Of a stretch of DNA of 64,000 nt, positions 34,163 through 45,393 are shown in pieces. A model generated the notes under the pieces. The model did no database searches. It saw only the letters and a list, made by a program, of their open reading frames with translations, and was not told where the DNA came from. The position numbers were made by a program, and so were the translations under genes. The stretch's first letter is position 1. Each line of letters begins with the position of its first letter. The stretch is from Neurospora intermedia. Lineage: Eukaryota; Ascomycota; Sordariomycetes; Sordariales; Sordariaceae. The stretch is from positions 5,890,001 through 5,954,000 of the forward strand of contig BTPP01000002.1 in NCBI GenBank assembly GCA_037102815.1. The letters run 5' to 3'.

Positions 34163-37100
34163 TTACCCCAAAGTCCTTCCCAATCCCCAACTCCATCCTC
34201 CCTCCTTCCTCATCCTCTCCCTCGCCTCCCGGTCTCTACACACCTCCTCCTCCGTCAACCGATCCTGCCCTTCCCAATTCGCGCTGCTCGTCCTGGCCCT
34301 GAATCGATGATGTCTGCTCTTATCCTTGCTAAACACCTCCTCCATGTTCAACGGAGCAGGAGGTCCAAAGATGACCATCGGATCAAGCTGCTCTTGGGCC
34401 AACAGCTGCGCTTTGAGGTAAGGGCTGTCGGTCCAGTTGCCACCGTTTAGTGAAGAGCGGAGGTTGGGGTTGGAGGTAGACGGACGGGGCGTGTCGACAC
34501 CGTCTTCGTCGTCTGTTTGGATCTCAGGGAGCTCGATGGAGTCGCCGGCGGCGATGGCGGCGAGGCGGGGGGAGGTGCGGGTGGGTTTGGTGGCGGATGT
34601 GAGGGCCAGGGCACGGGCGGCAGTAGCACCCGGACGCGCTGGGGTTTGGAGCGGATGGCGGGACGATCCGGCCTGAGCAGCGGCGGAAGGACCGGCGCCG
34701 TTGGGGTTGGAGGCAAAGGGGATATGGTTGCCCTTTTGGAATTGGGCCGTGTCCAGTGCGTGGCCGGTTTTGATTTGGTTGACGGTGGTTTTCTTGAAGA
34801 GGTCGACTGTCCGCGAGGGAGGGGGAGGGGCGTGCGGTACGTTGGTATAATTCGAGGCGAAAATCGACTTGCTCGTCGTAGTAGTAGTCGACAAATCCTT
34901 CTTGAACCCAACTGAGGGTTGTCTCACGGCTGCCGACGGCCTCACACCCGAAGGCCGGACCGCAGAAGGCCGGACAGGCGCCCCTCTGATGCTCCTCTGC
35001 TGCTTGGTGTTAGCCTCAGCCATCTCGATATCCGCATCAAAGTCCTCGGACACGCGAATCCGCTTCGAGTCCTGATGGGCCTCTTGCACCTGCGTCAACG
35101 GACGCTTGGAAGCCGCCTTGCCCAGCACAGCATTGACTGGTCGGCTATCGTGCAGCGTCGGCCCAAGACGAGAATTAGGTCTCGAAGGCTGCCTGCTCTC
35201 CGCCAAGTGATCCGGAGGACCATTAGGCTGGGACCTCGGCGGCGGAGGCGGCGCACGGGTCCGTTTGGCTTGCTCAATCGCGGCCTTCTTAGCTGCCGCA
35301 GCTTGCTTGCGCTGCTCTTCCTCCTTCATCTCAGCCCTCTTGCGCTCATTCTCCGCCTTCTGATCACGCCTGCGCTGGATCTCGCGCTCCTCTTGCTCCT
35401 TTTGTTTGGCCGCCAGCTCCAAGGCTTTGGGCCGCCCGACAGTCGAAGAATAAGACCCCTTAAGACTCTGAAGGGACGGCTTCTTGGTGAGCGAAGACGT
35501 GCTGGCCTTGCTCACAAGTTGCTGCCTTCCGTGCGACTGACCGAGGCTCTCCTGGCTGGTGGTGCTGAGAACACTGTTGGTCGAAGTATGGAATGCTCCC
35601 TGCTGAGAGCTGGTGGTGTTGACGCGGATGCGAGTCGGGGCGGGCTTGGCCCTCGTCAAGGCCTCCTTCGTGGGCCTAATAGGTCGCTTGATGCCAGTGC
35701 CACGGGAGGCTTGAGCAGATGGAGGTCGGGGGATCGATTGAGGTGCCTTCGTGGAGATAGTAACGTCTGCCATGTCGACATCGGCTTCCTCCTTTTCGGC
35801 TTCACCCTGCTTGGCTCCTCTGCGAAGACTAGTCCGAGTAGCTTTCTTGGGGCTCTTGGGTGCCGATTTTGAAGGTCCTGGTGTCTCGAACAACTGCTTG
35901 GACTGCGGTCGTGCCTTGGTCAGCTTGTGTTGTTGTTCCTGCTCCCTCTGTTCAGCAGCGCGTCTCTCCATCTCCGCCTGTCTCTCTTGCTCTTGTTGGA
36001 AGAGACGGGCCTTTTCCGCTTCCTTCTCGCGCATCTTCTCCAACTTCTCGTTCTGCTTGGCATATGTCTTGGCATATTGCTTGGCCTCCTTCTCTTCCCT
36101 CTTCTTTTCCTTCTCCCTTTCCTCGGCCTCCTTTCGTTCCCTCTCGGTCGACGCTCGGGTTTTTCGCGTGTGTCGGATGGGGGTGGCGGCTATGGGGGCC
36201 TCGGCCTGTGCATGGTGAGATAGATCAGGATAGACGACATTATCGGCTGTCTTGAAGGAAGCTTCGGATAAACTGGGATGTTCTTCCAGTCGAGCAGTTG
36301 AAGGAGTCGTGAAGAGCCCCGTCAGTTTTGCTTCGGCATTTGAATGTGCACTGGTTGGGAGAAGTCCCTTGGATGATTTCATAAGGGAGGAAAACTTGTT
36401 CTTGACCCTCTCCAGCGTGTTCTCGCGGAATGCCTTGGAGGGGGACTTGAAGGGCGAAGGAGGTTCGTGCGCTGGCATTTCGGGGAGGTTGGAAGTAGAG
36501 ACAGATGCCTCTTTCTTGGGGCTGGCGGTTTTTGGCACGGGAGGCTCGTGCAAACTGGGTAGCGTGGAAACAGAAGCCGATTTGACATGTGTTGTTGAGG
36601 AAGACGCAGCAGGTGGTTCCTGGATGATGGGCGCTTTACTTGGTGACTCGTGCCTATTCTCCATGAAGGACTCTCCAAGGGTCGGGGATGCCTCCCTTGC
36701 GAATAAGTTCATTCCTTCCATTGGCTGACTTAACCGTGTGTCTTTGCGCGCGTTCCACACCATGGGGGTAGACATATCCGCTCCCTTGCTAGGAGGTCCA
36801 ATCCAGTCGTCATCATCGTCCAGCGGGAATGCTCCCGGTGTGGGAAATGCCCTGGGAGTAACCACGGGTGGCTTCTTCGGTGAGGATCTGGTGGGCTCCG
36901 GAACGGGCTGTGTCGTCGATACCTGCGAAGTGGATGCGGGTTGTTGTGCCGGCAAGAGGTGAGCTATCGATTTTGATGGTCTCGGTCCCATTGACTGTCC
37001 CTTGCCCAACATGTTGATCTGATCCTGCAGTCGCTGCGTGTATGATTTGGCAGTCCTAGGTTCCTGGGTATGATCACCATCAATGTCCATCTCGTCGTCA

Positions 37101-38971
37101 TCATCGAAATCCTGTCGGGTAGTATGGCCAAGACTCTTTCCTCCCGTCTGGCGATGGTAGAACGAGGTTCGCGTTACGTCGACATGGCTCGTCCTCGACA
37201 TCCTAGTACCGAGGCTCTTCTTAGAGGTCATCGGCTCGCGTGCGGGAAGTGATGCAAAGTTCAGACTGCTCAGGCGCTTAACCGGACTGATGGGGCTGGA
37301 GGCTTCCATGGATGAGTTGGCGTCATCGTCCGCCTTGTCGTCCGCTTGATTGTCCTCATGATCCTTCTCTGACTGAGCGTGTACAAAGGGTGCCGGGGTC
37401 TTGGGTTGCTGTTCAGTGACTGGCTCTGTCTCTGGCGATCTCTTTTTTGGTGACAGGACGGGAGCGCTATCCACAGGTGATTCCTCCTTTTCAAGCTCCA
37501 AAGTCTTCTCGGGGGAGGGAATCTTCTCTGGTGCAGAAGCCTTCTGGGGGGAGGCCATCTTGACCGGGGACACCCTCTTCTCGGGGGAAAGGCGTTTTTC
37601 TGGCGATGCGAGCTTCTGAGGTGAGGGGGCCTTAACTGGCGAAATAGCCTTTTGGGGTGAAGGCGCATGGATCGACCTGGTGGGCGACGGAATGAGCATG
37701 TGGACTGGGCTACTAGACCTAGCCACATCAAGCTCGGGTGAGAGAAGTCGAGGGTATGAAACGGTGGGCCCAACAGGTTCTTCTGAAGGTGTTGTCGTTC
37801 GTAGTAGTTCGGCCGTCTCCTGTAACACGGGACTGGCGTGCTCCTCCGGCTCGGTGGTGGCCGGCTGAACTCCCAGATCCTGTGACTCTATCTCCTGCTG
37901 CTCTGGTTCCTCATGCGTCGGTTCCTGGTTAACCTCATTTGACGGCCGTATTGATTCCTCTGTCTGCTCCTGTGTGGGTTCTTGCGGAGGTTGTTGTGGT
38001 AGCTCCTGCGCCGACTGCTGAGTGAGTTCCGTGGTCGCCTCGTGTGCTGGTTCTCCCATATCGACATCGGCATCGGCATCGACATCGGCAACCTTGTCGA
38101 CCTCGTCCACATCCATAATATCCAGCTGCTGACTGCCATAGTATCCAGAATCGGTGGCCTTGACCGGGGTAGGCGACTTGGAAAGAATTGGCAAAGGGGA
38201 GCCATTGAGATGTTTGATCGGGCTTCTGACTTTGGACGGGGTAGCAGCGACCGGCTTTGCTGGACTCGCGGGTGGTCGCATGGGCGTGGTGTTGTTTGGC
38301 TTCACTGGGCTCGGCTGTCGTGATGGCGCGGCGACGCTCTTGGCTGGGCTTGGCGGCTTTGCGGCAGCTGATTTTCGGGGGCTCACACGGCGCGTCGAGG
38401 GAGTTGTGGGATTCTTGGGGACATCATCGGCTTCGTCATCAGCTTCGACATCGGCTTCCGGCGTATCGGGCCTGATCTTGGGCGTCCATGACGAGTTGTT
38501 GGCGGGCGGCGCGAGGACGAAAGGGTTAGGTGTCCCCTGGGGTGTTGCTGAGAAGATGCTGGCCAAGGGCTGCTATGGGTTAGAACAACATCAATCAATC
38601 TTTGTGTCGCCCGTCGCAGAAGAATGGTGGGCGCTTTCTGGATGCTTACCACTCTCACTTCGGTATTGGGCCCTTTGCGAATGGTTCGCGGTGTCTTGCC
38701 TCGTGGTCGTGCTGGTGTTTTGAAGATTTCGGCAATGTTCCTGTTCCTGGTCAGCGAGACAAAGAAAGAGAAATAAAACAAAGACAACGCACATTTGGTT
38801 CTCGCCCAAGAAAATGTCCTCCATGTGCTCGTTAAGCCAATCCATCTCATTGCGCGCCGCATACGAGAACTCTTCGACTTCTTCCTCTGCCACCTTGAGC
38901 GCAGATGCGCGCTCTTCTGCAACCCACGCTGCCGAGCCGACGGGCAGACGTGGTGCCTTGCGCATCGCCAT
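34163..38971 (-). CDS. sli15: Inner centromere protein INCENP/Sli15, scaffold of the chromosomal passenger complex
   Basis: Exons 38971-38793, 38746-38650 and 38572-34163, 1561 residues. Introns have GTGCGT/CCAG and GTAAGC/ATAG. The N-terminus has the survivin/borealin-binding helix region (EEFSYAARNEMDWLNEHMED). A long disordered middle carries many SP-K sites (SPEKRLSPEKRVSPVKMASP). A charged helix (RERKEAEEREKEKKREEKEA onward, about 36000-36170) follows. The C-terminal IN-box includes YLKAQLLAQEQLDPMVIFG, LNMEEVFSKDKSRHHRFRAR and the TSSANW motif phosphorylated by Aurora kinase. The complex corrects kinetochore-microtubule attachment. Fungal homologues are usually shorter in the middle region. 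The gene is divergent from uvs-2. Confidence 0.92.
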
Positions 38972-39931
38972 TTTTTGCTGTTTGTTTACTTTGGCGCCAA
39001 AAGTCAACAAACCGGATTTGGGAGTGGGGAAAGCTAGCAAAAACCCCAAGCAATGATTGAAAAAGAAAGGAATGGAAACAAGTGAGATGTTCAAAGCATT
39101 GGTGGTATTATTAATTGGTTAGAGGAAGGAAGGTGGGCGACGAGGTTGTCGATGTGGTAAAATGGTGGTGGTTGTCGTTGTCGGAGGGATGACGGGATTG
39201 CGTTGATCGAGTCAAAGCAACAAAGTCAAAGTCAAAGTCAAAGTCAACCAAGTAAAATGCGAGGGATCGGAGACTTGGGTTGTTGACCTGGGATGGAGTT
39301 CCTGTTGCCGGAGCAAATTCCCTTGTCTTGGTTTCAATTGTTACCCAATCCGCTCCAGTCTTTGTTTTGATTGATGCCCAAAACGGTTTAGTCTGGGCTG
39401 AGCGAGAGGTGGTGGGGCTTCTGTTTCCACTGTTGCAGCAGCGCTTTTGTGCCTGGAAACTGAAGGCCCCAGAACACACACCCGCTACACGCCTTCCCGT
39501 CGCCAGTTCACGTGCAGGCTCTGTCATTACCGTATCGTGGTCACCATCAATACCGTCATGGAGAGATCAAAGGTTTGTAGGAGGATGGCCACAAAGAGAT
39601 GTAAAGGTTGGATAATGACGGTGAAGATACTTCAGACAGCCATGATTAACTTTAAACAAAAGCATCAAGTGAAACAGCAATCCCCATGGAAAATCTCCCG
39701 AGTGCTATATACCTGGGTCACTCTTCTGTATCCTTCCTGACCCTCGGCCACAATCTGTAAATACAGTGTAATGGAATTCTCCTCCTCGCTCGAGAAAGTC
39801 GCGACCAGCCTCGTCCGACTGGCAGCCATCGCGTCTCACATCTTCCGTCTCTTCTACAATACTTTCAGGTAGAACGAAGGCAGCCATCATCACCAACAAA
39901 CCATTCAGATACCCTCCAGTATAACACCATC
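38972..39931. promoter_or_regulatory. Divergent promoter region of sli15 and uvs-2
   Basis: About 960 bp. It contains a CAAAGT hexamer tandem (AAGTCAAAGTCAAAGTCAAA core at about 39222-39248) and a 33-codon upstream ORF at 39771-39872, just before uvs-2. No TATA box is obvious. Confidence 0.5.
39771..39872 (+). promoter_or_regulatory. 33-codon upstream ORF before uvs-2
   Basis: ATG at 39771 to TAG at 39870-39872. It starts MEFSSSLEKVATSL, and its stop is 59 nt before the uvs-2 ATG. If it lies in the leader it would reduce translation of uvs-2. The sequence TTTCAG just before its stop could also be a splice acceptor in the leader. Transcript start is unknown. Confidence 0.4.
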
Positions 39932-41485
39932 ATGGACGTCTTTGGCGATGAAGCCTTCAACGTCCCCGACTCGACCGACTGGCTGGGCACTCCCCTCGCA
40001 TGCCTGATGCCCGTCGAACAGGCTTTCCGCTGTCACGTATGCAAGGACTTTTACGACTCTCCCATGCTCACATCCTGCAATCACACCTTTTGCTCATTGT
40101 GCATTCGAAGATGTCTGTCCGTCGACAGCAAGTGCCCGCTATGCCGCGCCACCGACCAGGAATCCAAGCTCAGAGGCAACTGGGCTTTGCGCGAAGCCGT
40201 AGAAGCCTTCAAGAACTCCCGTAAAGTCCTTCTCGAGTTTGCTAGGGCACCACCGACCACCCAAGCAGCACCCACAGGCCAAGCAGGCCCCAGTTCACCA
40301 TCAAAACGGAAGGCGACCGAAATGGAGGGGCCAAAAGAGGAGGACCCAGAAAGCAAGAGGCCGAGGAGGTCAACCAGATCAACAAGAGCCCGAGCCGCCG
40401 AGTTGACAGCGGCAATACTACAAGAAGAGCAAGACACCACACCTTCAGCCGACCCGGATTACGTCGACCAACCACCCGGTTCGTTTCCCTCCTCCCTCTC
40501 CTCGTGGGTTGCTTCTATCATCATCATCACTAACCTCCCACCAGACGACGGCCTAGTAGCCTGCCCCATCTGCCTCACCCGCATGAAAGAACAGCAAGTC
40601 GACCGCCACCTCGACACCTCTTGTCCCGGTTCTCCCCAGGCCGCATCCAAACGACGACCGATCCCCGCTCAAACACCACAGCCATCGACCTTTCCATCCT
40701 TCAACACCCGCCTCACACCCCAGAGCACCACCACCGCAAACCAAAACCAAAAACCACCCGAACGCCTCCCCGCCCTAGCCTACTCCATGCTGCGCGACAC
40801 CGCCCTGCGCAAGAAACTCTCCGAACTCGGTCTCTCCACCCACGGTTCTCGCCAGCTCTTGGAGAAGCGCCACAAGGAGTGGATCACGCTTTGGAACGCC
40901 AACTGCGACTCTTCGCGACCTAAAAAGCGGTCCGAGTTACTTCGCGATCTAGATGAATGGGAACGGACAGTAGGGAATCCCGGCACAGTAGCGGCAGGGG
41001 GAGGAGGAGGGCAGCAGGGACTCGGACTTATGGCAAGGGCGCAAGCTACTGGAGCGCAGATCAAGGACAAGGAGTTCGATGGCAAAGCTTGGGCAACTCG
41101 GTATGGGGGGAGTTTTGGGGATTTGATCAAGCAGGCCAGGCAGGGGATTAAGAGGCAGACTTTGGATGGTCATGGGGAGAAGGCGGATAACAAGGGCGGG
41201 GGTGAAGATGGGAAGGAGGATATTACCCCAGCTGAACTTCCAACACCACTAGCGAGAAGAGAGGGGGAAAGCAGTGCGGCGCCGACACCGATGGACATAG
41301 TCCCGCCATCAAGTCCACCACGAACGGGGCAAGCGGGTGATGCTGGGGCAGAACACGACGGGCAAGCCCCTGGAAAGGATGTCATATCAGAGGATACCGC
41401 CATGAGGGAACAAGTCATTCCCGGGACACCAGACAAGGAACAGTGGGAGACGTCACAGCAGCCACCAATACCTGGGGATGCTTAA
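39932..41485 (+). CDS. uvs-2: Post-replication repair E3 ubiquitin ligase RAD18 (uvs-2)
   Basis: Exons 39932-40478 and 40545-41485, 495 residues. The 66-nt intron (GTTCGT, branch CACTAAC, acceptor CCAG) is in frame without stops. The RING finger runs C34-C71 (FRCHVCKDFYDSPMLTSCNH, then CSLCIRRCLSVDSKCPLCR). A UBZ4 finger has C189, C192, H204 and C208. A SAP-type helix pair lies near 40800-40870 (LRKKLSELGLSTHGSRQLL). A Rad6-binding region (SELLRDLDEWERTV) follows. This order, RING-UBZ4-SAP-Rad6 binding, is diagnostic of RAD18, which with Rad6 mono-ubiquitinates PCNA at stalled forks. The Neurospora uvs-2 mutant is UV-sensitive in this pathway. The C-terminal 110 residues are disordered and low-complexity. 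Confidence 0.95.
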   Translation: MDVFGDEAFNVPDSTDWLGTPLACLMPVEQAFRCHVCKDFYDSPMLTSCNHTFCSLCIRRCLSVDSKCPLCRATDQESKLRGNWALREAVEAFKNSRKVLLEFARAPPTTQAAPTGQAGPSSPSKRKATEMEGPKEEDPESKRPRRSTRSTRARAAELTAAILQEEQDTTPSADPDYVDQPPGSFPSSLSSWVASIIIITNLPPDDGLVACPICLTRMKEQQVDRHLDTSCPGSPQAASKRRPIPAQTPQPSTFPSFNTRLTPQSTTTANQNQKPPERLPALAYSMLRDTALRKKLSELGLSTHGSRQLLEKRHKEWITLWNANCDSSRPKKRSELLRDLDEWERTVGNPGTVAAGGGGGQQGLGLMARAQATGAQIKDKEFDGKAWATRYGGSFGDLIKQARQGIKRQTLDGHGEKADNKGGGEDGKEDITPAELPTPLARREGESSAAPTPMDIVPPSSPPRTGQAGDAGAEHDGQAPGKDVISEDTAMREQVIPGTPDKEQWETSQQPPIPGDA

Positions 41486-41869
41486 TTGAGTTTGTGAAGA
41501 ACTGACATGTTCAGGTCGATGAATATATTATGACACGCACTCTTTTCTTCTATTTTACTAATCTACCCTGGGTTCTGTTTGACTTGACATTGGTAGAATT
41601 CATCAACATGGTCCATCCGGACTAGACCCACTTAACCTCCAAAACCCACCCCACCCCCAGAAGACCCATATTTCTGTGGGCCGGGTCCGCTGAAGGATGT
41701 CGACGACGGGGGGGTAAAAGTGATAGAGACTAGGTACCTACCTCTTCTCCCGCGACCGCGACTTGGTCAACCGCGGAGACATCCTCGACCAGCCATGTTC
41801 GGAGCCGGCTGCTCGGGTTGCGCTCGTAGGCCTGGCCGGCCATCACGTCCTTCGCTGAGACCAGGATAC
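41486..41869. other. Intergenic region between convergent genes
   Basis: About 380 bp between uvs-2 and the RTA1-like gene stop. Nothing recognised. Confidence 0.5.
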
Positions 41870-42947
41870 TTACGACTCCCTCAACTCGTCCATCTCTCCC
41901 ATGCCCGCCCCATTCAAAATTCCCTCCTGCCTCTTCACCTCCGTCACCACCCTCTCCGGATACAAGACCAAAAACCCCGCCATCACCACCCCCATCGGCA
42001 CCCCATCAAACACATAGACAAACCACTCATGACTTGCCACCACCCCGTTCGTTCCCCCCAAATACTCGGCCCCCCGCACTACACTCCTAACCATCAACAT
42101 GGCCCCCGCCACCTCCATGACCACAAAATACCCCAGCCATCTCACACCAGGGTCCATAAGCATCGCCCGTGACTCGGCCGGGTTGCGGCGCAGGCGCACG
42201 TGTAGGCGCCCGCACGTGAAGACGAAGATAGCCAGCGCGAGGAGCTGGATGCACAGGCCGATGAGGACAACTATCTTGCTCAGGCGTTGCGCCGACTCGG
42301 TGCCGCTTGCGGGGAGGACGGTGCCGATGAGTTGGGTGAAGATGGCGGCGACGTCGGCGAGGACGTAGAGCCGCATCGGGGAGCAGGTGCAGAAGCTGTT
42401 GGTTGGTTGGCAATGGCGGGTTAGTGACGGGGGTCGGGGCAATAGATGATGATGAAGGGGCGGTACCAGGAGTAACAGCATCGGGCGCAGCAGCCGCGGT
42501 TGTTACGGCGCCCGTGGTTGGGTTTGGAGGTGCCCTCGAGGAGCGCCGTGGAGATGCGGCCGTAGGACATGTATAGGGTGGCGGCGAGGAGGGGAGGGGC
42601 GACGAGGAGGAGCATGTTCTGCAGCAGCCAGGGGTCGAGGTCTGTGGGATCCGAGTGGGCGTAAGCGCGTTCGAGGTAGCCGAAGACGAGGCCTGCTTGT
42701 TTGCATGGTTAGGGAGATCGGGAGCGAGGTTGAAGACAGGAGAAGGCTTACAGATGCCACCGAGGATGAGGGGAATGAATCCCCACGCCCGGAGCCAGAC
42801 CAAGTAGACGAGGTGCGCGAGGGTGGCCAAGGCGAACAAGGCGAGAAAGAGGTACGCGGCAACGTTGCTGGGTCGGTATTCCCAAAAGACCACCACCATG
42901 GTCCCGTTGACCACAGGGCCGAAGGGCGGGCCATCGTTAAGCGTCAT
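41870..42947 (-). CDS. RTA1-domain seven-helix membrane protein (lipid-translocating exporter family)
   Basis: Exons 42947-42752, 42692-42467 and 42395-41870, 315 residues. Introns have GTAAGC/GCAG and GTACCG/ACAG with branch CACTAAC. Predicted helices in order: AAYLFLALFALATLAHLVYL, AWGFIPLILGGICLVFGYLE, LLQNMLLLVAPPLLAATLYM, MRLYVLADVAAIFTQLIGT, IVVLIGLCIQLLALAIFVF, WLGYFVVMEVAGAML and EWFVYVFDGVPMGVVMAGFL. YLERAYAH and the YMSYGRI segment are typical RTA1 motifs. RTA1/RSB1 proteins give resistance to aminocholesterol or export sphingoid bases in yeast. A Cys-rich loop (GCCARCCYSCFCTC) appears if the second splice is as I infer, which is unusual. The ends of that intron are the weakest part of the model. 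Divergent from a zinc-cluster regulator. Confidence 0.8.
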
Positions 42948-43566
42948 TGAGTTGGAAAAGACTAGTAGAGATGCCAGGTTTGGGAGCAGACGGAAAGGGA
43001 TACCAAAGACTCAACACTATAGCTGCTAGCCCTTTGCTTGGTAACGAACACAACAAATACAAGGCAAGTTATTCCTCGAGGGGAGTTATATACCGGCGCG
43101 AGAGAGAGACAGGTGAATCGCATGCCGGAAAATCCCACTATTTACTTTCAGTGCTGATCAAGATCTGAAAAGACGGTACCCTGGCATTCCATTTGGATGC
43201 TCACCACATTAACAAGGGCATTTCAGACGAAACTGCGTCGTGGGCTGTGGGGCGGGCGACTTACACGAGATGTGGAGGTCGGGTTTTATTTTTCGCACTT
43301 GGATCCGAAAAATTCACACCCAACCATCCACCTCAATCTCAACTTACTGTAGCCTCCTTTCGCAGACATGGCGCCGGCGGCGTCGTCATCGACCAGAAAG
43401 TCCCTTCGACCTCTGTAGCTCTTGTAAACGCCGCGGCTCCATTCAAGAGCTTCCCTTTATTGGGGTTTTATTTTTCGCACTTTGATCCGAAAAATCAATT
43501 CACACCCAACTATCGATCCACCTCAATCTCACCTTACTGTACCTACTCTAGCCTCCTTTCGCAGAA
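42948..43566. promoter_or_regulatory. Divergent promoter region containing a tandem duplication of the regulator's 5' end
   Basis: About 620 bp between the RTA1 and zinc-cluster starts. Its second half is an imperfect duplicate (43281-43434) of 43463-43656, described separately. No other motif was recognised. Confidence 0.6.
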
Positions 43567-43660
43567 ATGGCGCCGGCGGCGGCATCGTCATCGACCAGAA
43601 AGTCCATTCAACCTCACCGCAAATCACGCACCGGCTGTAGCTCTTGTAAACGCCGCAAAG
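43281..43660 (+). repeat. Tandem duplication of leader plus first exon of the zinc-cluster gene
   Basis: Copy 1 is 43281-43434 and copy 2 is 43463-43656, separated by 28 nt. Both contain TTTTATTTTTCGCACTT, GATCCGAAAAAT, CCACCTCAATCTCA, TAGCCTCCTTTCGCAGA, then ATGGCGCCGGCGGCG and TAGCTCTTGTAAACGCCGC. Copy 1 has lost about 20-30 nt inside the coding part, so its ATG (43368) leads to a TAG at 43416-43418 after 16 codons. The real gene starts in copy 2 at 43567. Confidence 0.88.
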
Positions 43661-45393
43661 TCAAGGTCAGCTGAGAACACAACTTCACCCGTTACCTACA
43701 CAACGCACAAAGATGCTTCTCGCCTTTTACTAGCACCATTTCTCGACTCTTGCTGACCTCCCTCAGTGTAACGAAGAGAAGCCATGTAGCAATTGCATCC
43801 GCTTCGGCCTGCCCTGCAATCTCGTCTCAGAAAATGCCCATTTCGAACATGGTATAGAACCTGCCGCTCCGACTCGACGAGGTCGGGGGCGGCCTCGGAA
43901 GAACTGGGCAGGTGAGTCAAACAGTGTGTGCGAGCCTTTGGGCTTCACTCCATGTTTTTTTTTCTCTGCATTCCTTTTTCCTTGTCTTTTTCTTCCATTT
44001 CTTGTTTCTCCATGTCTCTTCTTCCATGACTCTATTTTTCATGCCGTTTTCTTTCCATGTCTTTCTTCTTTCCACGCCAGCTAATCTCCGCTCAGATCCC
44101 CCACACTCCCGAAGCACATCGCACACAGCACCACCACCATCCACCACCCCAACCTCCCCCCTCGACGACCTAACACCCCTCAACCAGCGGGCCTGTGTCC
44201 CGACGACGACAATCGACCTCAATATTACCCAAGCCGAACTCCTCCTCCACTTCACCACCACCACCGCCCCCTCCATCGGCGGCTGCGACAAGCACCCGCA
44301 CCACCTCGCCTTTTGGACGCGCAACGCCCTGCACATCGGCCTCGCCCACCCCTTTGTCCTGCACCTCCTCCTCGCCCACACGGCGTTCCACCTCGCCTAC
44401 CTGACAGCCACCACCAATCACCATCATGAGCAACAACAGCAAGATATTGCACCACCACCAGTGTTGCTGCTGTTGCCTCCGCGCCGTAGCCATGGCGAAT
44501 ATCTCGCCCTCGCGCACCAGCACCTGACGGAGGGGCTGTCGGGGTTCGCGGCAGAGCTTGCGCGGCCGGGAGAGGGGAATTGTGGGGCGCTGTATCTGGG
44601 CGCGGTGCTACTTTGTTTTTGCACGTTTGCGGATGGGCCGAGGGGGGACGGAGATTTGCTGGTGTGTAGTGTTGATGGGGGTGGTGATGGAGATGAAGGG
44701 TGTGGTTTGGAAGAGGTCGGAGGTGGTGGTGGTGGTGTGAGCATGCCGTTCGTGTACGGCGTGCGGCTCATGCACCAGACCTTTAGTCCAGAGGTGTTGT
44801 TCGCCGGTGTGATGGAGCCGTTGGGCAGGGAATTGCCGCCGTTGCCTTTGGATACGCCCGTTTACCTCAGGGATGGGTTCCCGCGGGTGGAGTGGGAAGA
44901 GCAGTTGGATGGGCTACGGGAGTTTGTTGTGACCAGGGATGTGGCTGCAAGGGGGGCACAAGAAGAAGGCGGCGCACCCAATGAAGGAGAACTCTCCAGG
45001 ACGACAGCAGCCGTCGCCGTCCACGCCCTCGACAATCTCATTGGGATATACGCCGCGATATACGGGCGCCGCGGGCCAGACGGCGAGATCAGAGTTGACG
45101 GCCCGTCTCACAACCAGTTCGTGTTTGGCTGGCTGTACCGTGTCGAGCCCGAGTTTGCGGCGTGCGTGAGGAGGTGCGACCCCAGCGCCCTGTTGGTCCT
45201 GGCGCACTATGCCGTGCTGCTGAATAGGCAGACGACTCCATCTGGCTGGTTTCTCAAAGGTTGGAAGGAGCACATCATTGCGAGGGTTGGCGTGCTTTTG
45301 GGGGAGAGTGAGACCAGCAAATGGATGTGTTGGCCGATGGAGCAGATTGTGCCGGAAGAAAGGGCGCCGGTGCAGAGCTCGTTGAACGAGTAA
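43567..45393 (+). CDS. Zn2Cys6 (zinc-cluster) transcription factor
   Basis: Exons 43567-43665, 43767-43911 and 44081-45393, 518 residues; introns have GTCAGC/TCAG and GTGAGT/CCAG. The first intron interrupts the zinc cluster directly before its third Cys. The ligands are C24, C27, C34, C40, C43 and C50 (TGCSSCKRRKVKC, then CSNCIRFGLPC). An AT-hook-like RRGRGRPRK follows. The rest is the C-terminal regulatory region of the fungal Zn2Cys6 class (DUF3468-like, LNITQAELLLHFTTTT, FWTRNALHIGLAHPFVLHLL), with poly-His/Gln and Gly-rich inserts. Such proteins bind CGG-containing sites and commonly control neighbouring transport or metabolic genes. It is convergent with an MFS exporter and divergent from an RTA1 protein. 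Confidence 0.9.

Noticed and set aside
34919-35872. 317-codon plus-strand open frame
   Set aside because: Antisense to INCENP; Arg/Leu-rich shadow with no family motif.
40081-40440. Minus-strand open frame within uvs-2
   Set aside because: Antisense shadow of the RING-finger exon.
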